A stretch of 64,000 nt of DNA from Orobanche coerulescens (Eukaryota > Streptophyta > Magnoliopsida > Lamiales > Orobanchaceae), in assembly GCA_033398695.1 (NCBI GenBank), contig CM065804.1:6371001-6435000 (forward strand), given 5' to 3'. Position numbers and translations under genes: made by a program. Positions 22,598 to 33,400 of this stretch are shown here, one piece after another. Under the pieces are notes generated by a model, which worked only from the letters and a program-made list of their open reading frames with translations, was not told the DNA's origin and ran no database searches. How positions within the stretch are numbered: the first letter of the stretch is position 1; each line of letters starts with the position of its first letter.

Positions 22598-24533
22598 TGT
22601 AATACCCGGTTGAAATTCATGTCATTTCAAATCTCTTCATTTTGCGAATCGTGTTTTTGTTGGACGAACCTTTGAAATCGTTGCTTGGAACCACCGTTTT
22701 GGGGTTTCCGTACTTCCATTTCGTGTTATTGTTTCCCCGATATTGAGTCATATTGCTTTTATTCTCTTCCCGGGTCATTTTTCATCATTTTAGGACCCGA
22801 GGAGGGTGTGGGCCGCGGCACAAGGAATGTGCGCCGCGGCACACACATTTTCTAGACCTGGCCGAGCGGACTGTACCGGGTGCCGCGGCACATGCCGGCA
22901 GGGCCGCGGCACACCTGGGCTGAGCCGCGGCACACTTGTGTTGCATCCTCAGCCAAAAACCGACTGTACCCGGTGCCGCGGCACACTGGGCTGAGCTGCG
23001 GCACACTGCCGAACCCTGGGATCAATTATTAGGCCTGTGCCGCGGCACACTCCGGCTGAGCCGCGGCACACAATGCGGTCAACTGCATAATTCGGCTTTT
23101 TGAGCGAGATGCAGCTCATTTCCTCCATTTCCTTCTTCCACCTGCGAGAGAGAGAGCTTGAGGGGAGGAGCTTTTCACCATCTATCACTTGTGTGTTGGA
23201 TTTTTACCATTTTCATTCGGTTGGGAAGCCCGGATAATCGATCTAACGCGTATTCCTCGAATCATAGAGCTTGGATATTCAAGAGGTAATTTCTTCAACA
23301 TCTTGGGTTTCGATTTTTCATTGGGTAATGACGTTTTGGATGTTAAAATCATGGTGTATGTAGTGATATATGCATGATTATGGACATGTTTGAGTATTCA
23401 TCGGATTATTGAAAGATTATTCAAGAACACTTTGAATATTGTGTTGGATTTTGGGGTTTTTCGTAGATTCGTCCGATTTATCCGATTTGAAGCTTGATAA
23501 CCTTGAGATTATGATGTATCTATACCGTATACATGCTTTTCCTACGATTTTTCGGACTTTTGGGAGTTTGAATGATTTTCCAACCTCTTATTGTTTACCC
23601 GTGTATTTTTCGTGAATCGTAGATGGGTTTCGGGGATTTCTTCGTGTAATTTGAGTACGGATATTTGACTATCATATCCCTTGCGAATCGTTTAGGTGCC
23701 GGAAGCGCATTCTTGGACCTACCGAACTCATACCGTTTTTTCGTTCGATTTCTCGATGTCTCAAAGGCAAGTATATATTTATGAATGTGCGTTCTCGACT
23801 TTGAAAGTAATAAATACTAATGGCATGATTATTTATATCCACTCCGGGACGGGCCGACGGGTCCTCTGAGGGTTTCGTAGCCTCTGGTGCGATTCCATGG
23901 ATAATATGAATTAACCACTCCGGGACGGACCGACGGGTCCTCTGAGGGTTCCGTAGCCTCTGGTGCGGTTCCACGGTATTCATATGTGTATTGATGTGAT
24001 GCTATGAGATTTAGTTATTCCAGAATACTAATCTTGAATTGATGAATTGACGGTTACATTTACTTTATTGTCGAGGAGTATTGTGTTTCATACTTGATAT
24101 ACTTGCACTAGCTATTCGACGGCTAACCCCTTTATGGGGGAAATACGTTTCATGTATTTCAGGTTCCAGGAGGACGGACAGGCAGGTATCGGGTCGGCAT
24201 GAAGATGGTGGGCAAGTGTGATACTGTGTCTTTCTTCCAGTTATGTTATGAGTTTTCCGTTCTGTGTTGTTGTACTGGATTGGCTATTGAATACTCGAGT
24301 ATTGTATTCCATTTTCTTTGATGTTCCGGCCTGTGGTTGCCGAAGTATCAATTCGTGTTGTGATGTCTGTGAATACATTGGTTATGTTTTTGAATACCTT
24401 TGTATTGTTTTCATTCCATTGTGTGTAGACCTTCTCGGTCAAAGTTTACAGTTCCGCGTATGTTAGCCTTGTGGGTCCCACGGTGGGGCTTACGGCGCTG
24501 TAATATTCCCTGAATAACTTGGGGGGTGTTACA
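22598..24533 (+). repeat. 5' LTR of the Tekay element
   Basis: Begins tgtaatacccggttgaaa, ends cttggggggtgttaca. It contains the GCCGCGGCAC array at about 22812-23070 and a two-unit, roughly 75-bp minisatellite at about 23845-23973. The array has lost a segment containing one palindrome relative to the 3' LTR. Unlike the solo-LTR family, I see no clear TATA box directly after the array. Confidence 0.93.
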
Positions 24534-24538
24534 GAATA

Positions 24539-24550
24539 TGGTATCAGAGC
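24539..24550 (+). other. Primer-binding site, initiator-Met tRNA type
   Basis: tggtatcagagc, five bases after the 5' LTR end. This is the standard complement to the 3' end of plant initiator-Met tRNA used to prime minus-strand synthesis. Confidence 0.9.
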
Positions 24551-24777
24551 TTAGGTTTATGGATACCTAGGCTGTCGGTCTTTTGGGTCGAATGAGTCGT
24601 CAATTGTCCACAGTTTCACTACTCTGCCATCATCACAGTGCGACCGGTACTGGTAAGACCTCTCACTCTTCTGATGATTCCTTACTCATTATGCTTCTTT
24701 TATTGGTATTCTTGAGAATCGATCACCTTAATGACGTGCGATTGAATTGTGCTTACGTACTTTGTGTGTTCTTCAGT

Positions 24778-27700
24778 ATGTCAGCTGGTAGGGGCCGCGG
24801 CCGTGGTCGTGGCCGTGGACGAGGAAGAGGTCGTGGCGCGGCCGTTTCCATCAGTTCAGTTGCGGGGTCGACCAACCCCAGTTTGTCGAACTCGGTGCAT
24901 CCCGACACCGAGAGTCAGCACGACTAGTCAGACGGTCAGGGGAACAACGTGGACGTTGGAGTGGCGAATGCACTTCAACAATTGGCTACTCAGATGACTA
25001 TTTTGGCCCAAGCTGTTCAGCTGAATAACCCGAACCCAAACACGGATGCCTTGCTTCAGAATGTAATCCGTATGCACCCTCCATAGTTTGGCGGTGCCAC
25101 AGACCCGTTAGGCTGGGAAGACTGGCTAGCGGAATTAGAGAAGATTTTCGAGGCGGTTGATTGCCCCGAGGTGAGGAAAGTACCAATTGCTCAGTATTTC
25201 CTCACTAAGGATGCCGCTACTTGGTGGAAGGTCATCAAGCCACAGGATCGTATTGCCTCGTGGGATGAGTTTAAAGAGCTTTTGGAGGACGAGTTTTGTC
25301 CTTGGCCGGTGCGAGAGGGCCGAATCCGAGCCTTTTTCGAAGCTAAACCACAAGATATTCCCGTTTCGCAGGCGATCGTGGAGTACAACCAACAATTGAT
25401 CCATGTGAAGGATCAAGTGCGTAACGAGCATGATAAGATCCGTTATTTTGATATGCGGATGAATTTGGACTTACGGCGGTACATGGCCGGATTTGCTTGT
25501 ACCACACTGAAAGAGTATCAGGACAGAGCTTTAGCCCATGATATGTTGAGCCCCGACAACGATACCGTTGAACAACCGAAGAAGCAGAAAGTCGCGGGAA
25601 ACTTTTCTAACCCTAAGAGTGGCAACTTTCAGAGGTCACAGATGACTAACCGTTCTGCCGGACAATCGTCACGTTCAAATAAAGGAAATAGGGGCTACCG
25701 TCCTACTCCGAGTACCTCAAATCGCACGGTTACTTGCTATAATTGTGGCCGTTCAGGCCACGTTAACTTGGAATGCCACTTTCCACCATTGAAGTGTCAC
25801 ACGTGCGGACAGATGGGGCATAGGGCGGCTTATTGTTCCGAGCCGAACCAGACTTTGGACACTCGGGCTTCTGCCCCAGCACCACTTGATCAAAGTATGA
25901 ATCAACGACAATCTTTTGGTCAACCTCAGTAGAATTTCGGCAGGGGCCGGGGACGGGGTCAGAATGCTGGAGGGGGGAATTCTAGCGTCGGTTCGGTACA
26001 ACCTCGGGTTTATGAGATGCATCGATCAGACGAACCCGACACGGCGGTGGCTTCAGGTACCATCCATATTTTATCTTATCCAGTCCGTGTACTTTTTGAT
26101 ATGGGTGCTACACATTCTTTTATATCTTTGGAGTGTGTACGCCGTTTGAATATAACTTGTTTGACTGCTTGCGATCCCTTTATCGTGAAACTGCCTAGCG
26201 GGGATAGGATTGTGGGGAATCGGGAGATTAGAGATTTTCCGGTGATTATATCTGGTATGGAGTGGTTATCGAATCTAATTGTAGTTGATATGGAAGGCGA
26301 TGACGTGATCCTCGGCGAGGATTGGCTTGATAATCACCAAGCGATTATGAATTACCGTACCAAGGTTATCACCATGATGACTAAAGACGGATCTGAGTAC
26401 TCACTTTTGGGATGTAAGTCGGGCCAATCCAAATTACTTATCAGTGCCATGAAGACCGTAAAACTTTTGAATAAAGGTTGTACGGGCTATTGGTGTTATG
26501 CTTTGAAAACGGAAGGAAACGAAGTCGATTTCTCTTCGATTCCGGTTGTTAATGAGTATCCCGATGTTTTTCCGGATGATCTCCCGGGATTACCACCAGA
26601 TCGAGAGATAGAATTTACCGTAGACTTAGAGCCAGATGCGGCTCCGATTTCTAAAGCACCTTATCGGATGGCACCCTCCGAGATACAGGAATTGAAGACT
26701 CAGTTGGGAGAACTTTTGGAAAAAGGGTACATCAGACCGAGCGCTTCGCCTTGGGGCGCGCCTGTTCTATTCGTGAGGAAGAAAGATGGTTCACTACGTT
26801 TGTGCATCGACTACCGTGAGCTGAATAAAGTAACCATCAAGAATAAATATCCTTTGCCTCGTATAGACGATTTATTTGATCAATTGCAAGGAGCTGCGGT
26901 TTTCTCGAAGATTGATTTAAGATCCGGGTATTATCAACTCAGGGTGAGGTAGTCCGACGTTCCGAAGACGGCGTTTCGGACGAGATATGGGCATTATGAA
27001 TTTGTAGTTATGCCTTTTGGGTTGACGAATGCGCCGGCAATATTCATGCAGTTAATGAATAAAATATTCATCGAGTACCTCGACAGGTGTGTAGTCGTCT
27101 TTATTGACGACATCTTGATCTATTCTCGAGATAAGGAGGAACATGCCCGACACTTGCGTTTGGTTTTAGACATTTTGAGAGCCGAGCACCTCTATGCAAA
27201 ATTCTCGAAATGTGAGTTTTGGTTGGAAGAAGTTATGTTTCTCGGCCATGTAATTTCGGCCGAAGGGGTTCGTGTAGACCCGCAGAAGATCGAGGCAGTG
27301 CTAGATTGGGCACCGCCTAAAAATGTTAGGGAAGTTCGTAGCTTTTTGGGCCTTGCTGGGTATTACCGTCGGTTTGTCGAGGGGTTCTCGAAACTCGCTC
27401 GGCCGCTTACGAAATTGCTCCAGAAGACCGAAAAGTTTATTTGGACGGATGAGAGACAACAGAGTTTTGATGAACTGAAGAGACGATTAACTTCAGCGCC
27501 GATTCTAACTTTACCACATGGTAGCGAGGGCTTTGCGGTTTATAGTGACGCTTCGGGTCAGGGCCTGGGCTGTGTTCTTATGCAACATGATAAGACAATA
27601 GCTTTTGCGTCACGACAATTAAAGCCTTATGAGATGAATTATCCTACTCACGATTTAGAGTTGGCCGCAATTGTCTTCGCACTCAAGATTTGGCAGCATT

Positions 27701-29442
27701 ATTTGTATGGTTCACCATGCCGGATTTATACCGATCACAAGAGCCTGAAGTATATTTTCAGTCAGAAGGAGCTGAATATGAGACAGAGGCGTTGGTTAGA
27801 GTTGATAAAGGATTATGATTTGGAAATTCTTTACCACCCCGGAAAAGCCAATGTCGTTGCGGATGCTTTGAGCCGCAAATCGGCATCTCTTCAAATGCTC
27901 GAGGTTCTCACATCCCAGATGAAAATTCGTCACGATTTAATTGAGCAAGGGATAGAAGTTTGGCTTCAACGAGTACAGGGACAATTATGTGCTCTCGAAA
28001 TTACATCGTCCTTAGTTGACGACATCAAAGGGAAGCAGTGGAGTGACCCGATGATTTCTCAACTGAAGGAAGATGTAATTAAAGGAAAAGCCCCTGGCTT
28101 TGTGGTTCACGAGGATAGTATTCTGAGATTTCAGGGCAGGCTTTGTGTTCCGAACGATTTAGAGTTGAGACAAAGAATTCTCCGAGAAGCTCATGCTACG
28201 CCTTACTCAATCCACCCCGGGACGAGTAATATGTACAAAGATTTGAAGCGAAATTTTTGGTGGAATAACATGAAGAAGGATGTTACGGAGTTTGTACTAC
28301 GGTGCTTGACGTGTCAACAAGTCAAGATCGAACATCAACGACCAGCGAAGTTGTTGAAACCACTTCCTATTCCCGAGTGGAAGTGGGAATACATCTCGAT
28401 GGATTTCATCACTGGCATGCCGAGAACTCGGGCCGGAATGAATATGATTTGGGTAATTGTCGATCGGTTGACCAAGTCTGCACACTTCTTGGGTATTAAG
28501 GATACTTGGGGACCGGATAGACTGGCTCGAACCTTTATTGCTGAGATCGTGAGGTTACACGGTGCCTCCAGGACCATTGTTTCTGATCGAGACGGCCATT
28601 TCGTATCGCATTTTTGGCAGGCCGTTCATCAGGCTCTGGGTACGGAGTTGAGATTGAGCACTTCCTTTCATCCTCAGTCGGACGGTCAGACAGAGAGGAC
28701 GATTCAGATGTTGGAAGATATGTTACGGGCTTGTGCCTTGGATTGGAGTAATGATTGGGAGTTTCACTTACCGTTGATCGAGTTTGCTTACAATAATAGT
28801 TGGCATGCGTCGATCAAAATGGCACCCTTAGAGGCACTCTATGGTAGGCGATGTAGGTCGCCATTATGTTAGGACGAGGCTTCTGATCTAGTTGGGACGG
28901 AGCCGGATATGTTGATGGAGACTAAGGAAAAGATTTCTATTATCCGGGATCGATTGCTGGCTGCCCAGAGTCGTCAGAAATCTTATGCTGATACTCGGCG
29001 TCGACCTTTGGAGTTTGAGGTGGGAGATCATGTCTTGCTCAAGGTGTCGCCGACCAGGGGAGTTTTCCGCTTCGGGAAAAAGGGGAAACTTAGTCCGAGG
29101 TACATCGGACCCTTCGAGATTTTGGACAGAGTTGGAGATTTAGCATATCGCTTGGCATTGCCTCCAGCGTTGAGTCACGTCCACAGTGTTTTTCATGTGT
29201 CTCAATAGAGGAAGTATATACCGGATCCGAGCCACATTATCGACTACAGTGAGATTGATGTAGCCGAGGATATTACCTTTCCGGAGAGACCCGTGAAGAT
29301 CCTTGAGCGCCGCGAGAAACAACTTCGGCATAAGACCATTCCACTGGTTAAAGTGCAATGGTCGAGGAATGGAGTCGAGGAGTCGGCTTGGGAGACGGAA
29401 GAGAAGATGCGGGTGGAATACCCCGAACTATTTATTTCTTAA
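24778..29442 (+). pseudogene. Tekay gag-pol polyprotein, open except for six TAG codons
   Basis: One frame of 1555 codons from ATG 24778 to TAA 29440-29442, with no frameshift. Domains: RG-repeat N-terminus (residues 3-20); gag core (about 105-270); two CCHC zinc knuckles (C320-C333 and C340-C353); protease with FDMGATHSF (Asp 441, usual DS/TG changed to DMG); RT with FIDD (777-778); RNase H with YSDASG (924); integrase zinc region (about 1146-1190) and D1209, D1270, E1306 with D-35-E spacing; chromodomain (about 1505-1554). In-frame stops lie at 24925, 25084, 25930, 26950, 28870 and 29206 (codons 50, 103, 385, 725, 1365, 1477), all TAG. The stop at 28870 replaces the Trp of the conserved SPLCWDE block. 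Confidence 0.93.
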
Positions 29443-29477
29443 GTTTCGGGACGAAACTTCTTTTTAGAAGGGGAGAA
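29441..29477 (+). other. Hairpin and polypurine tract before the Tekay 3' LTR
   Basis: aagtttcg-gga-cgaaactt (29441-29459) is a perfect 8-bp stem overlapping the gag-pol stop codon. It is followed by tttttagaaggggagaa, the polypurine tract priming plus-strand DNA. The giant-LTR element has the same stem with an agga loop. Confidence 0.75.
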
Positions 29478-31438
29478 TGTAATACCCGGTTGAAATTCAT
29501 GTCATTTCAAATCTCTTCATTTTGCGAATCGTGTTTTTGTTGGACGAACCTTTGAAATCGTTGCTTGGAACCACCGTTTTGGGGTTTCCGTACTTCCATT
29601 TCGTGTTATTGTTTCCCCGATATTGAGTCCTATTGCTTTTATTCTCTTCCCGGGTCATTTTTCATCATTTTAGGACCCGAGGAGGGTGTGGGCCGCGGCA
29701 CAAGGAATGTGCGCCGCGGCACACACATTTTCTAGACCTGGCCGAGCGGACTGTACCGGGTGCCGCGGCACATGCCGGCAGGGCCGCGGCACACTGCCGA
29801 GTCACTGCCGCGGCACACCTGGGCTGAGCCGCGGCACACTTGTGTTGCATCCTCAGCCAAAAACCGACTGTACCCGGTGCCGCGGCACACCTGGGCTGAG
29901 CCGCGGCACACTGCCGAACCCTGGGAGCAATTATTAGGCCTGTGCCGCGGCACACTCCGGCTGAGCCGCGGCACACAATGCGGTCAACTGCATAATTCGG
30001 CTTTTTGAGCGAGATGCAGCTCATTTCCTCCATTTCCTTCTTCCACCTGCGAGAGAGAGAGCTTGAGGGGAGGAGCTTTTCACCATCTATCACTTGTGTG
30101 TTGGATTTTTACCATTTTCATTCGGTTGGGAAGCCCGGATAATCGATCTAACGCGTATTCCTCGGATCATAGAGCTTGGATATTCAAAAGGTAATTTCTT
30201 CAACATCTTGGGTTTCGATTTTTCATTGGGTAATGACGTTTTGGATGTTAAAATCATGGTGTATGTAGTGATATATGCATGATTATGGACATGTTTGAGT
30301 ATTCATCGGATTATTGAAAGATTATTCAAGAACACTTTGAATATTGTGTTGGATTTTGGGGTTTTTCGTAGATTCGTCCGATTTATCCGATTTGAAGCTT
30401 GATAACCTTGAGATTATGATGTATCTATACCGTATACATGCTTTTCCTACGATTTTTCGGACTTTTGGGAGTTTGAACGATTTTCCAACCTCTTATTGTT
30501 TACCCGTGTATTTTTCGTGAATCGTAGACGGGTTTCGGGGATTTCTTCATGTAATTTGAGTATGGATATTTGACTATCATATCCCTTGCGAATCGTTTAG
30601 GTGCCGGAAGCGCATTCTTGGACCTACCGAACTCATACCGTTTTTCCGTTCGATTTCTCGATGTCTCAAAGGCAAGTATATATTTATGAATGTGCGTTCT
30701 CGACTTTGAAAGTAATAAATATTAATGGCATGATTATTTATATCCACTCCGGGACGGGCCGACGGGTCCTCTGAGGGTTTCGTAGCCTCTGGTGCGATTC
30801 CATGGATAATATGAATTAACCACTCCGGGACGGACCGACGGGTCCTCTGAGGGTTCCGTAGCCTCTGGTGCGGTTCCACGGTACTCATATGTGTATTGAT
30901 GTAATGCTATGAGATTTAGTTATTCCGGAATACTAGTCTTTAATTGATGAATTGAAGGTTACATTTACTTTATTGTCGAGGAGTATTGTGTTTCATACTT
31001 GATATACTTGCACTAGCTATTCGACGGCTAACCCCTTTATGGGGGAAATACGTTTCATGTATTTCAGGTTCCAGGAGGACGGACAGGCAGGTATCGGGTC
31101 GGCATGAAGATGGTGGGCAAGTGTGATACTGTGTCTTTCTTCCAGTTATGTTATGAGTTTTCCGTTCAGTGTTGTTGTACTAGCTTGGCTATTGAATACT
31201 CGAGTATTGTTTTCCATTTTCTTTGATGTTCCGGCCTGTGGTTGCCGAAGTATCGATTCGTGTTGTGATGTCTGTGAATACATTGGTTATGTTTTTGAAT
31301 ACCTTTGTATTGTTTTCATTCCATTGTGTGTAGACCTTCTCGGTCAAAGTTTACAGTTCCGCGTATGTTAGCCTTGTGGGTCCCACGGCGGGGCTTACGG
31401 CGCTGTAATATTCCCTGAATAACTTGGGGGGTGTTACA
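29478..31438 (+). repeat. 3' LTR of the Tekay element
   Basis: Collinear with the 5' LTR. The palindrome array at 29693-29972 has CCGCGG starts at about 29693, 29714; 29763, 29784, 29808, 29829; 29880, 29901; 29944, 29966, mostly 21 bp apart. The minisatellite is at about 30750-30880. It ends at 31438, followed by the TSD ATCGA. Confidence 0.93.
29693..29972 (+). promoter_or_regulatory. GCCGCGGCAC palindrome array in the Tekay 3' LTR
   Basis: Ten CCGCGG palindromes, most followed by CAC, in pairs or runs spaced 21 bp (one 24 and one 22). The spacing is about two helical turns, close to the 23-bp spacing of the TACGTACG arrays. Position in the LTR suggests a promoter or silencing role (inference). 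Confidence 0.5.
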
Positions 31439-31443
31439 ATCGA

Positions 31444-33400
31444 GACTTTTGAAAACCATTTCGCATTTGATAAAAATGAGGACACTTTATCTTAGTGGAA
31501 ACTTTCAGAATATTCGACCCTCGGGTCTAAATAAAAGTGTTTCTAAACATTGAAAATATCTCAAACATTTTGGTCCTCGAGGTAGAAATTTTTTGAAATA
31601 TATTGTGGCACCTTGGATGTACCATAATAAAATAACTCATTTGAAAAGTACGTCTCGAAATTTATTTTTCTAAGATACTCAAGGTTTTTAAAGATAATTC
31701 ATTGGGCTAGAATGCCCAAAAATTTCGGGTAATTATACGGAACATTATAGCGTCGTGGGTCCCGTGCCGGAACCCACCAGGCTAAAAACCATTTACAAAA
31801 ACGCCAAAAAGGCCGATGACGGTAATATTTCAAAAACTCACAAAAGTCATTTACAAAATGCTAAATACCGTCATAAGAATTTCTCCAAAATGATCAAGGC
31901 CATAATGCCAAAAACTCGGTTAAAGGAATCGGTTTTCGAAATAAAACTCAGTCGGTAAAATACTGAAAGCCATTACAAAAGAACTCACGCAGCGGATAAA
32001 AGAAATAAAATCAAACATGCACAATCCAGCAACGCTACTCCTCATATGAAGGAAATATGAGGGTCAAATAACCACATATCAAGAAATAAAAATCCATAAG
32101 AGGATTCCACCAATTAACAAATAATCATACAAATAGCTCGTGTCACACGGGGCACAACACAAAGAAGGGAGACTTACAGTCACAGGTCGCACGAAGATGA
32201 TGATCGCCCCACGATACTAATCACGACCAATGATCTCAAACGACGCGTCGCGATGCGACTAAGTCAGACAAAATCCGACGAGACAAAACTCAACAAACAC
32301 AACTTGACTCGACAGCCTAGGTTTCCCCAGACTAATCTGATTTTAAAATCGTATACTCCAGTTATTCGAAAATAAAACCGATAAGTTAAAATTCATTTTC
32401 AAGACCCTTTCAAACACGACAAGGGCTTAACAGCGGTAGCATTTTATAAAATGTCCTAAACACTTTTATACACAACCTTTAAATACCGACACAAGGTTTT
32501 ATTTGAAAATACAAGGCTGGCTCGCCCAAATTCATGTCACTTTTCAAAAACCCACAATACGATTAAGTCTAAGAAATTTTCAAGCATGCACGCCACATGT
32601 ATTATTATTAATAGAAACACATTGGTTGTAAATATTAATAATTAGCCAAGTACCATCAATTCCCGAACACACGCATATACGGCATTCAAAAATCACCAGT
32701 TCAACAAGCACAACTCGGAAATACCAATTCCAAGCATATGTCAAACCATCTCTTCAAGTTTAATAGTATAACTAATGAACACCGATTCGAACACACGTCA
32801 AAACCATCTATGTGAGTTTCTCAACAAACTCTGCCATCGATACCTTTCCCGGAACATATCAATGTTCAAAACATTCACATCACACTGCACCCCTCGGTGT
32901 CCAAACCATCAGTACGTTTGGCTCAACATACATTTAGTATATCGCAATTACCAAACACAGATTCCATCATACAACAAAAGACTAGAGGGTCAAGCCCTCT
33001 CACAGTATACCACGGAGCAAATCTCGGATCTTTCGATCACCAAAGATCCCACCAACGCTAGGAAGTTTAGCGATGGAAGGCTCGCAAGACGACAAATGGT
33101 CAAGCCCAGAACGGCGCACATACTCCAGAGAGATAAAGGACTGCGCAATACTAGAATCAAAAGTACACGAACCGGATGGATCGAAAAACAACTCGACGAT
33201 AAGTACGAGAGAGGCAATCACAGTTCAAGAAGTGGAAATTCAATACGAGAAAACAAGAGGATCGAGTAAGGAAAACTTACGAGCACTGGATGTACTGAGA
33301 TGCCGGCAGCGGTGTGACAATGTGCAAAACAAAACATAACTAGACCCAAATAACCGACAAGCCTAGGTATCCATAAACCTAGAGCTCTGATACCATTTTC
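31444..33400 (-). pseudogene. Decayed minus-strand gypsy interior with a protease remnant and LTR-like sequence
   Basis: Read on the minus strand from 33400: a primer-binding site (tggtatcagagct, plus 33383-33395) right after the LTR at 33401; then, within about 33000-33221, a protease remnant with SFISLEYVRRSGLDHLSSCE and PSIAKLPS, matching the protease of the Tekay element at 26110-26200. Gag is missing between them. Further on, about 31730-32900 resembles a diverged Tekay-like LTR read in reverse (tagcgtcgtgggtcccg...aacccaccaggct; and 32160-32225 resembles 3690-3765 reversed). RT and integrase are not recognisable. An internally deleted or composite element is the best reading. Confidence 0.5.

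Larger units (their letters stand above)
22598..31438 (+). mobile_element. Complete Tekay (Del) chromovirus, Ty3/gypsy, TSD ATCGA
   Basis: LTRs of 1936 and 1961 bp, primer-binding site, gag-protease-RT-RNase H-integrase-chromodomain in one frame, polypurine tract, and identical 5-bp flanks ATCGA at 22593-22597 and 31439-31443. Domain order and the C-terminal chromodomain identify a Tekay-type chromovirus. By eye the LTRs differ at about 25 sites plus a 24-bp indel in the palindrome array, roughly 1.3%, so insertion is recent. The coding frame carries six in-frame TAG codons, so this copy cannot make its own Gag-Pol without suppression. Confidence 0.95.
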
